Below are positions 36,563-45,089 of a stretch of 64,000 nucleotides of DNA, piece after piece (positions within the stretch are counted from its first letter, which is position 1; each line of letters begins with the position of its first letter). The notes beneath the pieces were generated by a model, which was not told the origin of the DNA, ran no database searches, and was given only the letters and a program-made list of their open reading frames with translations. The DNA lies in the NCBI GenBank assembly GCA_040220135.1, contig JAVJTT010000021.1:186001-250000 (forward strand), written 5' to 3'. The position numbers and the translations under genes are program-made. The stretch is from CAJXMH01 sp040220135 (GTDB lineage: Bacteria > Bacteroidota > Bacteroidia > Flavobacteriales_E > Vicingaceae).

Positions 36563-36755
36563 GATAATGGATTGATAGCTGATCAGCCTTTTTAAATTCA
36601 ATTGAGATCAGCTTTTTAGGAGGGCTTAATGATGCCCCAAAATTACCAATTAGTAGAATGCCTTTTTCATTTTCTAAGGAATAGAGGAGGTCATAGTTAG
36701 TTTTTTTTGATTTTTTCTTGAAGAAAGAAATAGGACTTTATATTTGACTTTGTAA

Positions 36756-37523
36756 ATGACTATTGAACCTGCTATTCTTTACTTTGTCTATCTGCTAATC
36801 GGTCTTTGGTTGATTTCATTTATCTACAACGTCATTTATTTTTTAAGTGTAGAATGCGGTCCATTAGACAAAGCTTGTTTCAATAAAAGTAGAAGTTTTA
36901 AAGAAGCATTAGATGATCTTTCTCTGTTAGAGATCATTGAGAAAAAGCAGTTTAATTCAGCTCGGCAAAAGATACTTTTTTATGAAAATAATGCCAAACT
37001 CACCAAACGGAAGTATTTGTATTATGCTGATCGAATTGAAGAAGGGTTTATAAGGTTATTTCTGGGGAAATATTTATCTAAAAAAGATGTATTTAAAGAA
37101 CTCGATCAGGCCGTAAGGATTCATTTCATTTTTATATTGATTTTTTGTGGTTTAGTGCTTCTACTTTTCATAGCAAGCTTTATTCTCTATGCAATTGCAA
37201 ATTTTGGACTAATGCTCTTTTTTGTTGGAAGTGCTTTAATCCTTACTTACGTCCGCTTTTTTATTTACATTATTTCCATCAATTGTGCTTTTTTCTATGG
37301 CTTAATTAATTTAATACTTTACCTAACTAAGGTTGATAGAAGCAGACTTTTTAAGAATACAGGAATCCTCCACTTTTTAACAAAAAATTGGAGGGGTTTC
37401 GATACAGAAACCATGGTAATTGGAGCTGCAACCATTGGTCGTTTTCACTCTTATTCGGGAAACGGTTTTGGGGGATTCGGTGGTGGCTCATTTGGAGGTG
37501 GTGGAGCAGGAGGGAGTTGGTGA
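36756..37523 (+). CDS. Membrane protein with Gly-rich C-terminal tail, TPM/YgcG-like end
   Basis: Of the 255 residues, 8-30 form a first membrane helix, about 40-115 a Lys-rich cytosolic segment (DDLSLLEIIEKKQFNSARQ), and two or three further helices follow at about 125-150, 158-180 and 182-205. The end is a Gly/Ser/Phe tail (FGGFGGGSFGGGGAGGSW) of the type that closes TPM-domain (YgcG) proteins, but the TPM domain itself is absent. The function is unknown. The low-complexity tail is probably exposed. Single gene. Confidence 0.72.
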   Translation: MTIEPAILYFVYLLIGLWLISFIYNVIYFLSVECGPLDKACFNKSRSFKEALDDLSLLEIIEKKQFNSARQKILFYENNAKLTKRKYLYYADRIEEGFIRLFLGKYLSKKDVFKELDQAVRIHFIFILIFCGLVLLLFIASFILYAIANFGLMLFFVGSALILTYVRFFIYIISINCAFFYGLINLILYLTKVDRSRLFKNTGILHFLTKNWRGFDTETMVIGAATIGRFHSYSGNGFGGFGGGSFGGGGAGGSW

Positions 37524-38119
37524 GTTTTCGATTGTTTATTAATGATTTATAATGAACTATTTTATGTTAAATAGCACAGCTGTTTAACAATTTATTATTC
37601 AGCGAGTTGCGATGAGCCTTTGGCGAAGAAGCAGGGAAAAAATGATTACTTTAAAAGCCATGAAGGGTTGCAATTTGCGCCTTTGTTTAAGCAAATTAAC
37701 AACGCTTGAATACCCCTTTTTAAGCGAAAAATGGGCCCCGATTTTCTAGGGGCTTATTTGAAGCGTTAAACCGAAGTGAAACGAAGGTTGCGTGAGGCCT
37801 GCCTGCCGGCAGGCAGGGATAGAAGCGGCATCCTTTCTGTAAATTGAGCGAAGCCGAAATACACAGAAAGATATAGCGGACCTGTCTGCCGACAGGCAGG
37901 TAGCCCGACCCGAATGCTTCCTACGTAGCTTAAGCTCCTTCTCCGTAGTTCTAATCTACGAAGGAGAAGCGAAGTAGGGCAGAAGGGGCACGCCCAAGAG
38001 AATCAACTTTGCCTTAGAAAATACTAAGAAATGAGTATTCCTAATTTGTTTGAAATTCAATAGATTTAGATTCTATAAATGAGTAATTATACTTTATTTT
38101 AATTATTAATAAAAAAAAT
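37524..38119. repeat. Noncoding block of nested inverted repeats, left edge of the accessory island
   Basis: No gene. Contents in order: TTATGTTAAATA at 37562; a long imperfect hairpin 37701-37767 (AACGCTT/AAGCGTT outside, CCCCT/AGGGG inside); a perfect 20-bp REP-like palindrome at 37798-37817; a hairpin with CTTTCTGT/ACAGAAAG arms at about 37832-37870; a second REP-like hairpin at 37881-37900; and a stem CTTCTCCGTAG/CTACGAAGGAG near 37937-37966. The part from GATAGAAGCGGCATCCTTT to AAAGATATAGCGGA resembles an intergenic element I recall in many Bacteroidota genomes. Confidence 0.75.
37798..37817. repeat. REP-like 20-bp palindrome
   Basis: CCTGCCTGCCGGCAGGCAGG, perfect dyad. Related copies: 37881-37900 (hairpin CCTGTC/GACAGG) and 46899-46918 (four changes in the left half). 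These GC-rich palindromes are markedly different from the surrounding DNA. Confidence 0.85.
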
Positions 38120-38398
38120 ATGACTGGAAGAATTCAACTCGGTGCAGATGTATTGTCTGCTGATATAAATGAAGAAGATTATAATGAATGGGCGTTAACA
38201 ACATACAGTTCGTTTGATGATTTTAGAAATAGAGTGGAGGGTATTTCTAAATTTCCCGATTTATTTAGATCATTCTATTGCACTGAAGAAGAAGCCAAAG
38301 AGTTAGAAAGCTATTTCGCTGAAAAAGGAATGAAAATTGAAGTGAATCCTTCGAAAATGAATAACGTACGTGGGTTACTTTTATTAAAAATTGGATGA
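38120..38398 (+). CDS. Small hypothetical protein in accessory island
   Basis: A 92-residue acidic protein without leader or membrane segment. It appears to be alpha/beta (ADINEEDYNEWALTTYSSF, FRSFYCTEEEAKELESYF, GMKIEVNPSKM). I do not recognise a family. It stands in AT-rich DNA right after the repeat block. Its last codons overlap the outer-membrane-gene remnant at 38391, so the C-terminus may have been created by a junction. A small cargo gene of a mobile region is a reasonable guess. Confidence 0.6.
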   Translation: MTGRIQLGADVLSADINEEDYNEWALTTYSSFDDFRNRVEGISKFPDLFRSFYCTEEEAKELESYFAEKGMKIEVNPSKMNNVRGLLLLKIG

Positions 38399-38444
38399 AC
38401 ATTTCCTCATTGAGCCCAACCTATATGTTGGAATGAATTTTTAG
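38391..38444 (+). pseudogene. Second decayed 3'-end copy of the outer-membrane protein gene
   Basis: Reads WDEHFLIEPNLYVGMNF and stop, matching the last 17 codons of the gene at 26.1 kb (WDDHFLFEPNLYFGVNF). The rest of the gene is gone. Together with the remnant at 30.4 kb this is the third occurrence of the same gene end within 12 kb. Confidence 0.75.
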
Positions 38445-38503
38445 CGGTAGCTCAATAATGGCAATTTTAGAATTCGTTTTATGCATTTGAATTCAAATTC
38501 AAA

Positions 38504-39523
38504 TTACTTTTGAGAATGAGAAGTAGAATAGGCTAATTGAATCTTATGATATGTAGCTACAATTATCATAACTAGCAAGCCAATAAATGAGCCATATAAT
38601 GCACTAGCAAACCAAATACTAAAATTCATCTGTAGGTCGTTAGTTTTAGTGTTCCAACTTTGATACAAATAACAGTAAAGCTTTTCAGACAAATTAAAGC
38701 CCCAATCTGCCATATAAATAATTCCTACTATGGCAATTGAAAAAGCTACAATGACAACTAAGTCATAAATAGATTTTTCAGTGAAGTTATTTCGATAAAA
38801 AATGTAAGCCATACAAACATAGCTTAAAACCGATATTTCAGTTGATAAAGCAGATGTATATATCTGCATAAAAGGTCTACCATCTTCTGTGCCGAAAAAT
38901 ACAGGGATAAAAAAACCGCCCAGTAAGAAGCCCCATACAATTCCGAATGTAATATATGCAATAGGACCACGATACAGCCAAGTGAATTTTGAAAACGATT
39001 TTTTCAACCATAATCGCCATTGTGGGAATATAAAACCAATTGACATACCTACTATAGCTCCCAAAAAAATAAACCCAGGAAATAAGTCCCAAAAATTTGG
39101 GTAAGACTTAATCTCGTTTTCATTCGTTAAATTTTCTATAGTATAACTTTCATAAGGGCAAACTTTGTCCAAATAATGTTCACTTATTTCATTAGGTTCA
39201 CCAAAATCTAAAGTATAATAAATTGATGCGAAAATAAGTGCAGTTCCAATTCCACTTAAAGTAGCGATGACACCTTGTTCAAGCTTCTCAATGATCTTTG
39301 CTTTTCTCTCTTTCTCTGCTTTCTTTTGGAAACTATTTTTGGGGATTTCATCTATTTGACGTAGAAGCAAGCCAATTATGAGAAAACTTACTCCTATAAC
39401 TGCAACTTGAGTTATTGCATTTTCATCCCAATCCCGCTTAATAGTTCCGTAAGCTGTCAGAATAAGAAGTAGAATAGCTGATATAATAAGTATAAATGAA
39501 AGCTTGTTTCTTTTTGAAGGCAT
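38504..39523 (-). CDS. Multi-pass membrane protein, second gene of the divergent pair
   Basis: A 339-residue protein of no known family. Hydrophobic helices lie at about 8-24, 36-54, 88-106, 150-172, 186-210, 224-246, 256-274 and 308-330, with a Lys/Glu-rich loop (about 62-84) on the likely cytosolic side. It starts one base after the stop region of the 120-residue membrane protein, so the two form an operon read away from the methyltransferase operon. The AT content is high, as in the rest of the island. It could be a membrane effector of the defence operon or unrelated cargo. Confidence 0.75.
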   Translation of the reverse strand: MPSKRNKLSFILIISAILLLILTAYGTIKRDWDENAITQVAVIGVSFLIIGLLLRQIDEIPKNSFQKKAEKERKAKIIEKLEQGVIATLSGIGTALIFASIYYTLDFGEPNEISEHYLDKVCPYESYTIENLTNENEIKSYPNFWDLFPGFIFLGAIVGMSIGFIFPQWRLWLKKSFSKFTWLYRGPIAYITFGIVWGFLLGGFFIPVFFGTEDGRPFMQIYTSALSTEISVLSYVCMAYIFYRNNFTEKSIYDLVVIVAFSIAIVGIIYMADWGFNLSEKLYCYLYQSWNTKTNDLQMNFSIWFASALYGSFIGLLVMIIVATYHKIQLAYSTSHSQK

Positions 39524-39524
39524 T

Positions 39525-39887
39525 TTAGAATTTATTGACTTTCATTGCTTGTATTATAAAGAGAAGTGCAAATGCAAAATATGCCATTCCATATAATAAT
39601 ACTATAAGTGTTTTTTGCAAGTCACTAATGTTCATTGCCTTTATCTTATTTGCACCAAAAATAACGTTTAACGCAAGAAGTAAAGTTCCAGCTATACATA
39701 TAATACCTGCACAAACATTTAATAACTTCGAATTTGAACTATCAATTGACATAGCCCAAACTGCAGCGGCTATTAAACCTGCCCCTGATATTGTATAAGT
39801 TACATGGTCAAAAATTAACTTTAAATCACTTTCATTGTGAACTAATTTTTTTAACCATTCCTTGAATGACACTGTTTCTTCCTGCAT
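39525..39887 (-). CDS. Small three-helix membrane protein, first gene of the divergent pair
   Basis: The 120-residue protein has a soluble N-terminus (about 1-28, SFKEWLKKLVHNESDLKLIF) and three membrane helices (about 31-50, 57-77, 92-113). No family recognised. It is followed directly by the 339-residue membrane protein. Divergent from the methyltransferase operon across a gap of about 450 bp. Confidence 0.7.
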   Translation of the reverse strand: MQEETVSFKEWLKKLVHNESDLKLIFDHVTYTISGAGLIAAAVWAMSIDSSNSKLLNVCAGIICIAGTLLLALNVIFGANKIKAMNISDLQKTLIVLLYGMAYFAFALLFIIQAMKVNKF

Positions 39888-40340
39888 ATACTAAAAATAA
39901 AATCCAAATAAATTTATAGAATAATGATAAAGAAAATTTCCATTACTAACTAATATTTTAAGGGTCAGTTTAAAATAGCATGTCTTTCAAAAAAATCACA
40001 TCCTTTTACCTATTATTAGTTTAGATGATTTCCATAGCCAATGTGACTTACAAGATTTACTATAAACAGATTAATTTGAATTTTAAATAATGATTACATG
40101 ATTAGCAATATTGAGCAGATTAATAAGGTCTTAATTTATAGTCAAATTATTATGTAATCAATTATATTATTCTATTTTTAGACAGGAATTTTCTACTTTA
40201 TCTGATAGAAAATAAAGAAGATAGGAATTAGTATCAAACTTGAACTTATAGGCTGATTTGCAGAATTGTAAACCAATCTACTTATTCATATTGAAGTTGA
40301 GATTTTGAATTACTAAGTCTGTTTTTAAGAGTTGTTGTTT
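39888..40340. promoter_or_regulatory. AT-rich divergent promoter region of the island
   Basis: No gene seen. It must contain the promoters of the two membrane genes (leftward) and of the methyltransferase operon (rightward). I see no controller (C-protein) gene and no clear operator repeat. Confidence 0.5.
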
Positions 40341-41255
40341 ATGAAAATTGCGTACAAAACAGAAAAAGGAATATTCTATAGTGGTAAGGTAGAGAAAGTG
40401 CTAGCTTCAAAAAAAATGGATAAGTATAAAGGGAAAGTTAATTTGATCTTTACTAGTCCACCCTTTCCGTTAAATAGGAAAAAAAAATATGGAAATTTAC
40501 AAGGTCAAGAATATGTTAAATGGTTATCAAGTCTTGCAACGCTTTTTGATGATTATTTAGCAGATGATGGGTCAATTGTGATTGAAGTTGGAAATTCATG
40601 GGAAACAGGAAAACCTGTAATGTCCACTTTAGCCTTAAAATCTTTGATTGAGTTTTTAGAAAAAGGGGAGTACCATCTTTGCCAACAATTTGTTTGGAAT
40701 AATCCGGCAAAATTACCAAGTCCGGCACAATGGGTTAATATAGAAAGGAATAGAGTCAAAGACTCATTTACATATCTATGGTGGATGAGTAAAACTCCTT
40801 TTCCAAAGGCTGATAACAGGAAAGTTTTAACAGAATATAGTGATTCCATGAAAAAACTTTTAAAATCAAAGAAATATAATGCAGGGAATAGACCATCTGA
40901 GCATAACATTGGGGAAAAGTCTTTTCTAGCTAATAATAAAGGTGCGATTCCATCAAATGTGATAACAGCTGCGAATACTCAATCTAACACTCAATATCAG
41001 AAGTATTGTAAAATAAACAATTTAGAATTACACCCTGCAAGAATGCCTGACTATTTAGTGGATTTTTTTGTTAAATTTCTAACTGACGAAGACGACATAG
41101 TTTTAGACCCTTTTGGAGGAAGTAATACAACAGGTTCTGTTGCTGAAAGATTGAATAGAAATTGGTTATCAATTGAGGCAAATGATGAGTATATAAAAGG
41201 TTCTGTTGGGAGGTTTGATAAGGTTAATATTAGTTCGGGCTTCTCCAAATTTTAA
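40341..41255 (+). CDS. DNA methyltransferase, beta class, probably N4-cytosine
   Basis: Transfers a methyl group from SAM to an amino group in DNA. From ATG 40341 (the upstream TTG codons at 40332 and 40335 are not needed) the protein has 304 residues. Motif IV is FTSPPFPLN near residues 36-44, before motif I, VLDPFGGSNTTG, near 257-268; this order defines the beta class. TSPPF is typical for m4C enzymes, for example PvuII-type. The region between holds the target-recognition part. Eight bases separate it from the nuclease-like gene and the next gene overlaps that one, so all three are one operon. Its job is probably to protect host DNA. Confidence 0.9.
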   Translation: MKIAYKTEKGIFYSGKVEKVLASKKMDKYKGKVNLIFTSPPFPLNRKKKYGNLQGQEYVKWLSSLATLFDDYLADDGSIVIEVGNSWETGKPVMSTLALKSLIEFLEKGEYHLCQQFVWNNPAKLPSPAQWVNIERNRVKDSFTYLWWMSKTPFPKADNRKVLTEYSDSMKKLLKSKKYNAGNRPSEHNIGEKSFLANNKGAIPSNVITAANTQSNTQYQKYCKINNLELHPARMPDYLVDFFVKFLTDEDDIVLDPFGGSNTTGSVAERLNRNWLSIEANDEYIKGSVGRFDKVNISSGFSKF

Positions 41256-41263
41256 CTAAATAA

Positions 41264-42154
41264 ATGGCTTTATTATTCCATACTAGACCAAAGGTTCGAA
41301 TCGATGTTTCGAATAGAAAATCAATTGAGAAGGCAGAGGAAACATTAAATGCAAGAGAATTTTCTAAACTTATAAGCTCTCGTCACTATTCAGAAAGTGT
41401 CTACGAAACGATTGTAATAAGTGGCCTAAGACTAATAGTTGGAAACAATTGCTATGTAATTCCATACAAGCATGATATCGTAAATAAGAAAACAGAAAGG
41501 GCAAATGCACCTGACGTAATGGTGTTTCATAAATCTCTAAAAACTTGGTTTATTGTAGAGCTAGAACTCTTAAAGCCAAGTGTTAGTCATGCAATTGAAC
41601 AACTAGATACATTTACAAATTATGAACTTAGATCAATTCTAAATCATGTAGATTACATTAAAAAGAAAATAAATGAAATTGATCCGTATTTTAATCGATA
41701 TGAAGAGTTAGAAAATTTAATTTCTACGAAAAAAGCGGAGGTTGTTTTAATGGCAGAACATATTCCTGTAGACTGGCGTCAAAAGCTTAAAGACTCTATG
41801 ATTAACTGTTTTAGTTGTACATTTCAAATATACTCTGATGATAATAAAATTGAATTCTTGAGGATAAATGATGAAGGGGCTTTCTCAAATATATATCATA
41901 AGAAATTGGTCAAAGTTGACCTACTAAATAGTTGCTTGTTATTTCGAAATGGAGTTTCGTATTTTACTGAATACGAGAATGGAAGTGAAATTGAAATAAT
42001 TCTTGAATCTGTAATTTACAATTGGAAACTAGAAAAGAAACAAAAGCATGTAAGATTATTTTATGATGGCATTGGATTCCCTGTTGCAAATATGGTAAAG
42101 GATGTAATGCTAATAATAAGAGAGTCAAGACTTGAATTAAAATATGTCTACTAA
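41264..42154 (+). CDS. Putative PD-(D/E)XK-type restriction nuclease subunit
   Basis: A 296-residue protein. Residues 83-101 read PD, then a strand and WFIVELEL: Asp84 with Glu99 and Glu101 give a D...ExE arrangement like that of BamHI, a variant of the PD-(D/E)XK core in which Lys is replaced by Glu. Glu45/Glu48 in a preceding helix may complete the site. Residues 106-150 are helical with coiled-coil features. The C-terminal 100 residues form an unrecognised beta-rich domain. The gene sits between a methyltransferase and a GHKL ATPase and overlaps the ATPase gene by 11 bp. The nuclease call depends on motif and context, not on close similarity. Confidence 0.65.
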   Translation: MALLFHTRPKVRIDVSNRKSIEKAEETLNAREFSKLISSRHYSESVYETIVISGLRLIVGNNCYVIPYKHDIVNKKTERANAPDVMVFHKSLKTWFIVELELLKPSVSHAIEQLDTFTNYELRSILNHVDYIKKKINEIDPYFNRYEELENLISTKKAEVVLMAEHIPVDWRQKLKDSMINCFSCTFQIYSDDNKIEFLRINDEGAFSNIYHKKLVKVDLLNSCLLFRNGVSYFTEYENGSEIEIILESVIYNWKLEKKQKHVRLFYDGIGFPVANMVKDVMLIIRESRLELKYVY

Positions 42155-43688
42155 TATGGAACACACAACTAAATTGATGGTTGGAACTAATATAATTTCA
42201 ACCTATAAGAGACTATCATATAAAGCATGGTATGCGATTGCTGAATTTGTTGATAACTCAACCCAAGCATACTTTAACAATAAAGTAGAGTTAGATAAGG
42301 TTTATGGAGAAAGTGATAGATTAACTGTTAAGGTAAATTATTCTAGGAAGGACTCTTGTCTTGTTATCGAAGACAATTCTATGGGAATGGATCTTGATCG
42401 ATTTAAACATGCTTTGCACATTGGAGATACTAAGTATTCGAATGGGAGATCAAAGTATGGTGTTGGAATGAAAACAGCAGCATGCTGGTTTGGTGATAAA
42501 TGGACGATTGAGAGTTGTAAACTCGGTGAAGGTAAGGAGTATAGCTGTACTGTTTCGGTTGATGAAATTATTGAACAGAGTGATGATACAATAACAATAA
42601 AGGAAAAAGAGGTTGATAAAGGTCTTCATTATACAAATATTAAGATTGAAAACTTGCATAAGATAATGCATGGAAATACACTTAATAAAGTAAAGAGTTT
42701 CTTAGAAAGAATTTATTATATAGATATTGCTAACAATGAACTAACTATTGAATTTCAGGGCACAGAGTTAGAAAGCTTTGATTTAGAGGAAGGACTTTTT
42801 ATTAATGAAGAAGGAAACAAGTACAAAAAGGAGTTTTCGTTTTCAATTGGAGGGGAAAACTCCAATAAAAAAACCATTTCAGGTTGGGTTTCTGCAATAC
42901 TTCCTGGAAGTCGTGAAAAAGCAGGATTCACTATACAAATGAACGATAGGGTCATTGTTTGTCCTCCTGCTGCTTATAAACCGGAAACAATTTTTGGAGA
43001 GCAATTAGGGGGAAGTAATACACTAGTAAACCAAAGAGTCGTTGGCATGCTTGAGTTGGAAGGTTTTGATGTAAGCCACCAAAAAGATGCTATTATCTGG
43101 GAAGGTAATGATGAAGAGGAACTCTCTAATAGATTATTATCATATTCTTATGAAGCAATAGAAATTGCAAAAAACTCTAATTCCCCAACTCAAACGCTTG
43201 GCCTTAATGTAGAAAGCACATTTATTCAAGCAGCTGAACCTGTAAAAAAGTATATTGAGTCAAAGAACTTCATAAATACTGTTGAAGAATATATTTCACA
43301 TAAGCAAAGGGAGGAAGAATTAGAAGAAATCTTTTTAAGAGAAGTAGTTAATATAAAAAGTAAAAAGACTCCTTTTTTTACGGCACAGGTTGAACTTGTT
43401 CCGAATCCATTATATGTCAAATTCTTCAATTCTCAAGCTAGTGAGTTAGAACCATATTTGTATTTAGACTTTTCATCTAATGAGAATGAAATTGTTGGTG
43501 TAATTAATTTAATACACCCTTACTTTAAAACATTCAATAAGTACGAAGAAGTTCAAAAATTCCTAGAACAGTGTTCTTTTGACGCCATTTCAGAATGGAA
43601 ATGCAGACAACTTTATGAAACATTAAGGCCGAATATTTTTAGAGAGATCAAAGACAAGTTTTTAAGAATACCAATTCAATTTGATTAA
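42144..43688 (+). CDS. MORC/HSP90-type GHKL ATPase of a restriction-like system
   Basis: Of the 514 residues, the N-terminal part has a full GHKL ATP site: N box AIAEFVDNSTQA (Glu34, Asp37, Asn38), G1 box IEDNSMGM (77-82) and G2 lid KYGVGMKTAACWFGDKW (104-120). KYGVGMKTA is close to the MORC pattern. An S5-like transducer domain follows (about 215-320, with PGSREKAGFTIQMNDRVIV), then a coiled segment (about 370-400) and a C-terminal domain of unknown type. MORC-like ATPases in bacterial restriction-modification operons have been described by comparative genomics (Iyer, Abhiman and Aravind). ATP-driven dimer closure may clamp DNA or license the nuclease. The start at 42144 overlaps the nuclease gene; ATG 42156 is an alternative. 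Confidence 0.85.
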   Translation: MSTNMEHTTKLMVGTNIISTYKRLSYKAWYAIAEFVDNSTQAYFNNKVELDKVYGESDRLTVKVNYSRKDSCLVIEDNSMGMDLDRFKHALHIGDTKYSNGRSKYGVGMKTAACWFGDKWTIESCKLGEGKEYSCTVSVDEIIEQSDDTITIKEKEVDKGLHYTNIKIENLHKIMHGNTLNKVKSFLERIYYIDIANNELTIEFQGTELESFDLEEGLFINEEGNKYKKEFSFSIGGENSNKKTISGWVSAILPGSREKAGFTIQMNDRVIVCPPAAYKPETIFGEQLGGSNTLVNQRVVGMLELEGFDVSHQKDAIIWEGNDEEELSNRLLSYSYEAIEIAKNSNSPTQTLGLNVESTFIQAAEPVKKYIESKNFINTVEEYISHKQREEELEEIFLREVVNIKSKKTPFFTAQVELVPNPLYVKFFNSQASELEPYLYLDFSSNENEIVGVINLIHPYFKTFNKYEEVQKFLEQCSFDAISEWKCRQLYETLRPNIFREIKDKFLRIPIQFD

Positions 43689-43750
43689 ATTTTATAGATG
43701 AAAAAAAAGCTACAGAATACTTAGGAAAGAATAAGAGTTTAATTGAAAGC

Positions 43751-44596
43751 ATGCACAAGCATCTTTCTTACCGCAATTACAGTAAACATACCGTAACTAA
43801 CTACGTCAAAGAGATGAATCATCTCTGTTGCTATTTTCAAACTAGCCCAAATATCATTACTGAAAAACAGATTGAGAGCTATCTCTATTATTTGTTCAAC
43901 AAGAAAAAGTATGGACCAAATAAGATTAACCTAGCAATAGCAAGCTTTACTTATTTCTATTGTAACATTGTCAGAACTCCTGAAAAGGTCAAACAATTGA
44001 GACCACCAAGAATTCCAAACAGAGTTCCATTTGTTCTCGCTCCAACTGAAGTCTTTCAGTTTATCGAATCACTTTCCAAATTCAGAGATAAAGTAATTAT
44101 TCAACTGCTGTACTCAACAGGCATTAGAGTAGGGGAGTGTGTCAATTTAAAAAGGCATCACATCAATAAGGCTCGTATGACCATCAGAATTGATAAAGGC
44201 AAAGGGCAAAAAGACCGATATGTTCCTTTAAGTCCTATGATGTTAGAACAATTAGAGGCTTATTACGAGCAATACAAACCAAAGGATTTCATATTCTATG
44301 CAAGAAGCAAAGAAAAACCCATGTGTAGAGCAACAGTCAATCGCATCATCAGAAATGCAAATGGGGTATTGAAAACCAAAGAAACCATTACACCACATAC
44401 ATTCAGGCATTCCTTTGCCACCATGTTAACTGAAGAAGGAGAAAATCTGTTTGCCATTCAAAAGATACTCGGTCATAAGAGTTTTTACTCAACACTTAGA
44501 TACATGAAATCAGCAAAAACAGAATTAAAATCTTGTGTTAATCCATTGGATAAAGTTTATGAGGATAATATTATGTTAAATTTGAAACACCCATAG
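43751..44596 (+). CDS. Tyrosine recombinase/integrase (Xer-like)
   Basis: The 281-residue protein has an N-terminal SAM-like core-binding domain (about 1-95: LSYRNYSKHTVTNYVKEM) and a catalytic domain with Arg in STGIRVGECVNL, Lys in KGKGQKDRYVPL, HTFRHSF (His-x-x-Arg), GHKSFYSTLRY (His, and Tyr nucleophile in RYMK). It looks complete and lacks the extra helix region of integron integrases, so it is closer to Xer/IS91-associated recombinases. The frame is open back to 43685 and reads plausible protein (KKATEYLGKNKSLIES) with no ATG. An ATG at 43698 lies in another frame just before a run of eight A. It probably moves the neighbouring accessory DNA. Confidence 0.92.
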   Translation: MHKHLSYRNYSKHTVTNYVKEMNHLCCYFQTSPNIITEKQIESYLYYLFNKKKYGPNKINLAIASFTYFYCNIVRTPEKVKQLRPPRIPNRVPFVLAPTEVFQFIESLSKFRDKVIIQLLYSTGIRVGECVNLKRHHINKARMTIRIDKGKGQKDRYVPLSPMMLEQLEAYYEQYKPKDFIFYARSKEKPMCRATVNRIIRNANGVLKTKETITPHTFRHSFATMLTEEGENLFAIQKILGHKSFYSTLRYMKSAKTELKSCVNPLDKVYEDNIMLNLKHP

Positions 44597-44620
44597 TTAA
44601 ACACTTTTTTTAAAAATAAT

Positions 44621-44935
44621 ATGAAAACAAAAATTGAAGAAATAATTCAAAATGCTTTTGAGAAAAATAAAATAGAAACCCGAGAAAAAATTATCTCAAT
44701 TGAAGATATAGAATTTAACAAAGAACAAATTGGAAGTGAGCAGTATAAAGTTGGGAATTTTACTATATATAAAGAAGATGATACCTATAGTGCTTATTTT
44801 AATTGTAGGCTTACAATAGAAGGTTCTGCTAATATGAAAACTAATGGGACAGGAATAATTACTGATTTAAAAGAAAATGATTTAGGTGATTTAACATATA
44901 ATGATTCTATAAGAGTAAGTATAAATAAACTTTAA
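44621..44935 (+). CDS. Small hypothetical protein following the integrase
   Basis: A 104-residue protein without signal or membrane segment. N-terminal helix (IEEIIQNAFEKNKIETREK), then beta strands (QYKVGNFTIYKEDDTYSAYF, then FNCRLTIEG) and an acidic end. No family recognised. Its stop codon sits at the start of a boundary repeat (44935), and the integrase ends 24 bp upstream, so it looks like a cassette-type cargo gene. Confidence 0.65.
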   Translation: MKTKIEEIIQNAFEKNKIETREKIISIEDIEFNKEQIGSEQYKVGNFTIYKEDDTYSAYFNCRLTIEGSANMKTNGTGIITDLKENDLGDLTYNDSIRVSINKL

Positions 44936-44993
44936 TTATGTGAAATAACGAAATGTAAAAAGCGCAAGCCCGAAAGAACAGCGAGCAGCGTTA
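44935..44993. repeat. Boundary repeat, copy 1
   Basis: ATTATGTGAAATAACGAAAT (44935-44954) matches copy 2 (46871-46890) at 19 of 20 bases. GCGCAAGCCCGAAAGAA (44962-44978) matches 46918-46934 at 15 of 17. TAACG at 44946 and CGTTA at 44989 are inverted to each other, as at the ends of integron attC sites, but the interior pairs poorly. Confidence 0.8.
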
Positions 44994-45089
44994 GGAGGTA
45001 GCCCATCTGACGTTTGGCAGGTTTGTGGCTAAAACGAATCCACTCAATGACTATCTTTATTTTCCAAAAATTTTACAAAGCCTTATTGT

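Noticed and set aside
37798..37900. CRISPR repeats
   Set aside because: Only two related palindromes, unequal in sequence, without regular spacers or cas genes.
43751..44596. Integron integrase (IntI) reading of the recombinase
   Set aside because: The additional domain typical of IntI between the catalytic Lys and the HxxR box is missing, so I call it Xer-like even though the nearby repeats have attC-like ends.
44946..44993. True integron attC site
   Set aside because: The outer TAACG/CGTTA ends fit, but the interior arms pair poorly and the second copy lacks the CGTTA end.
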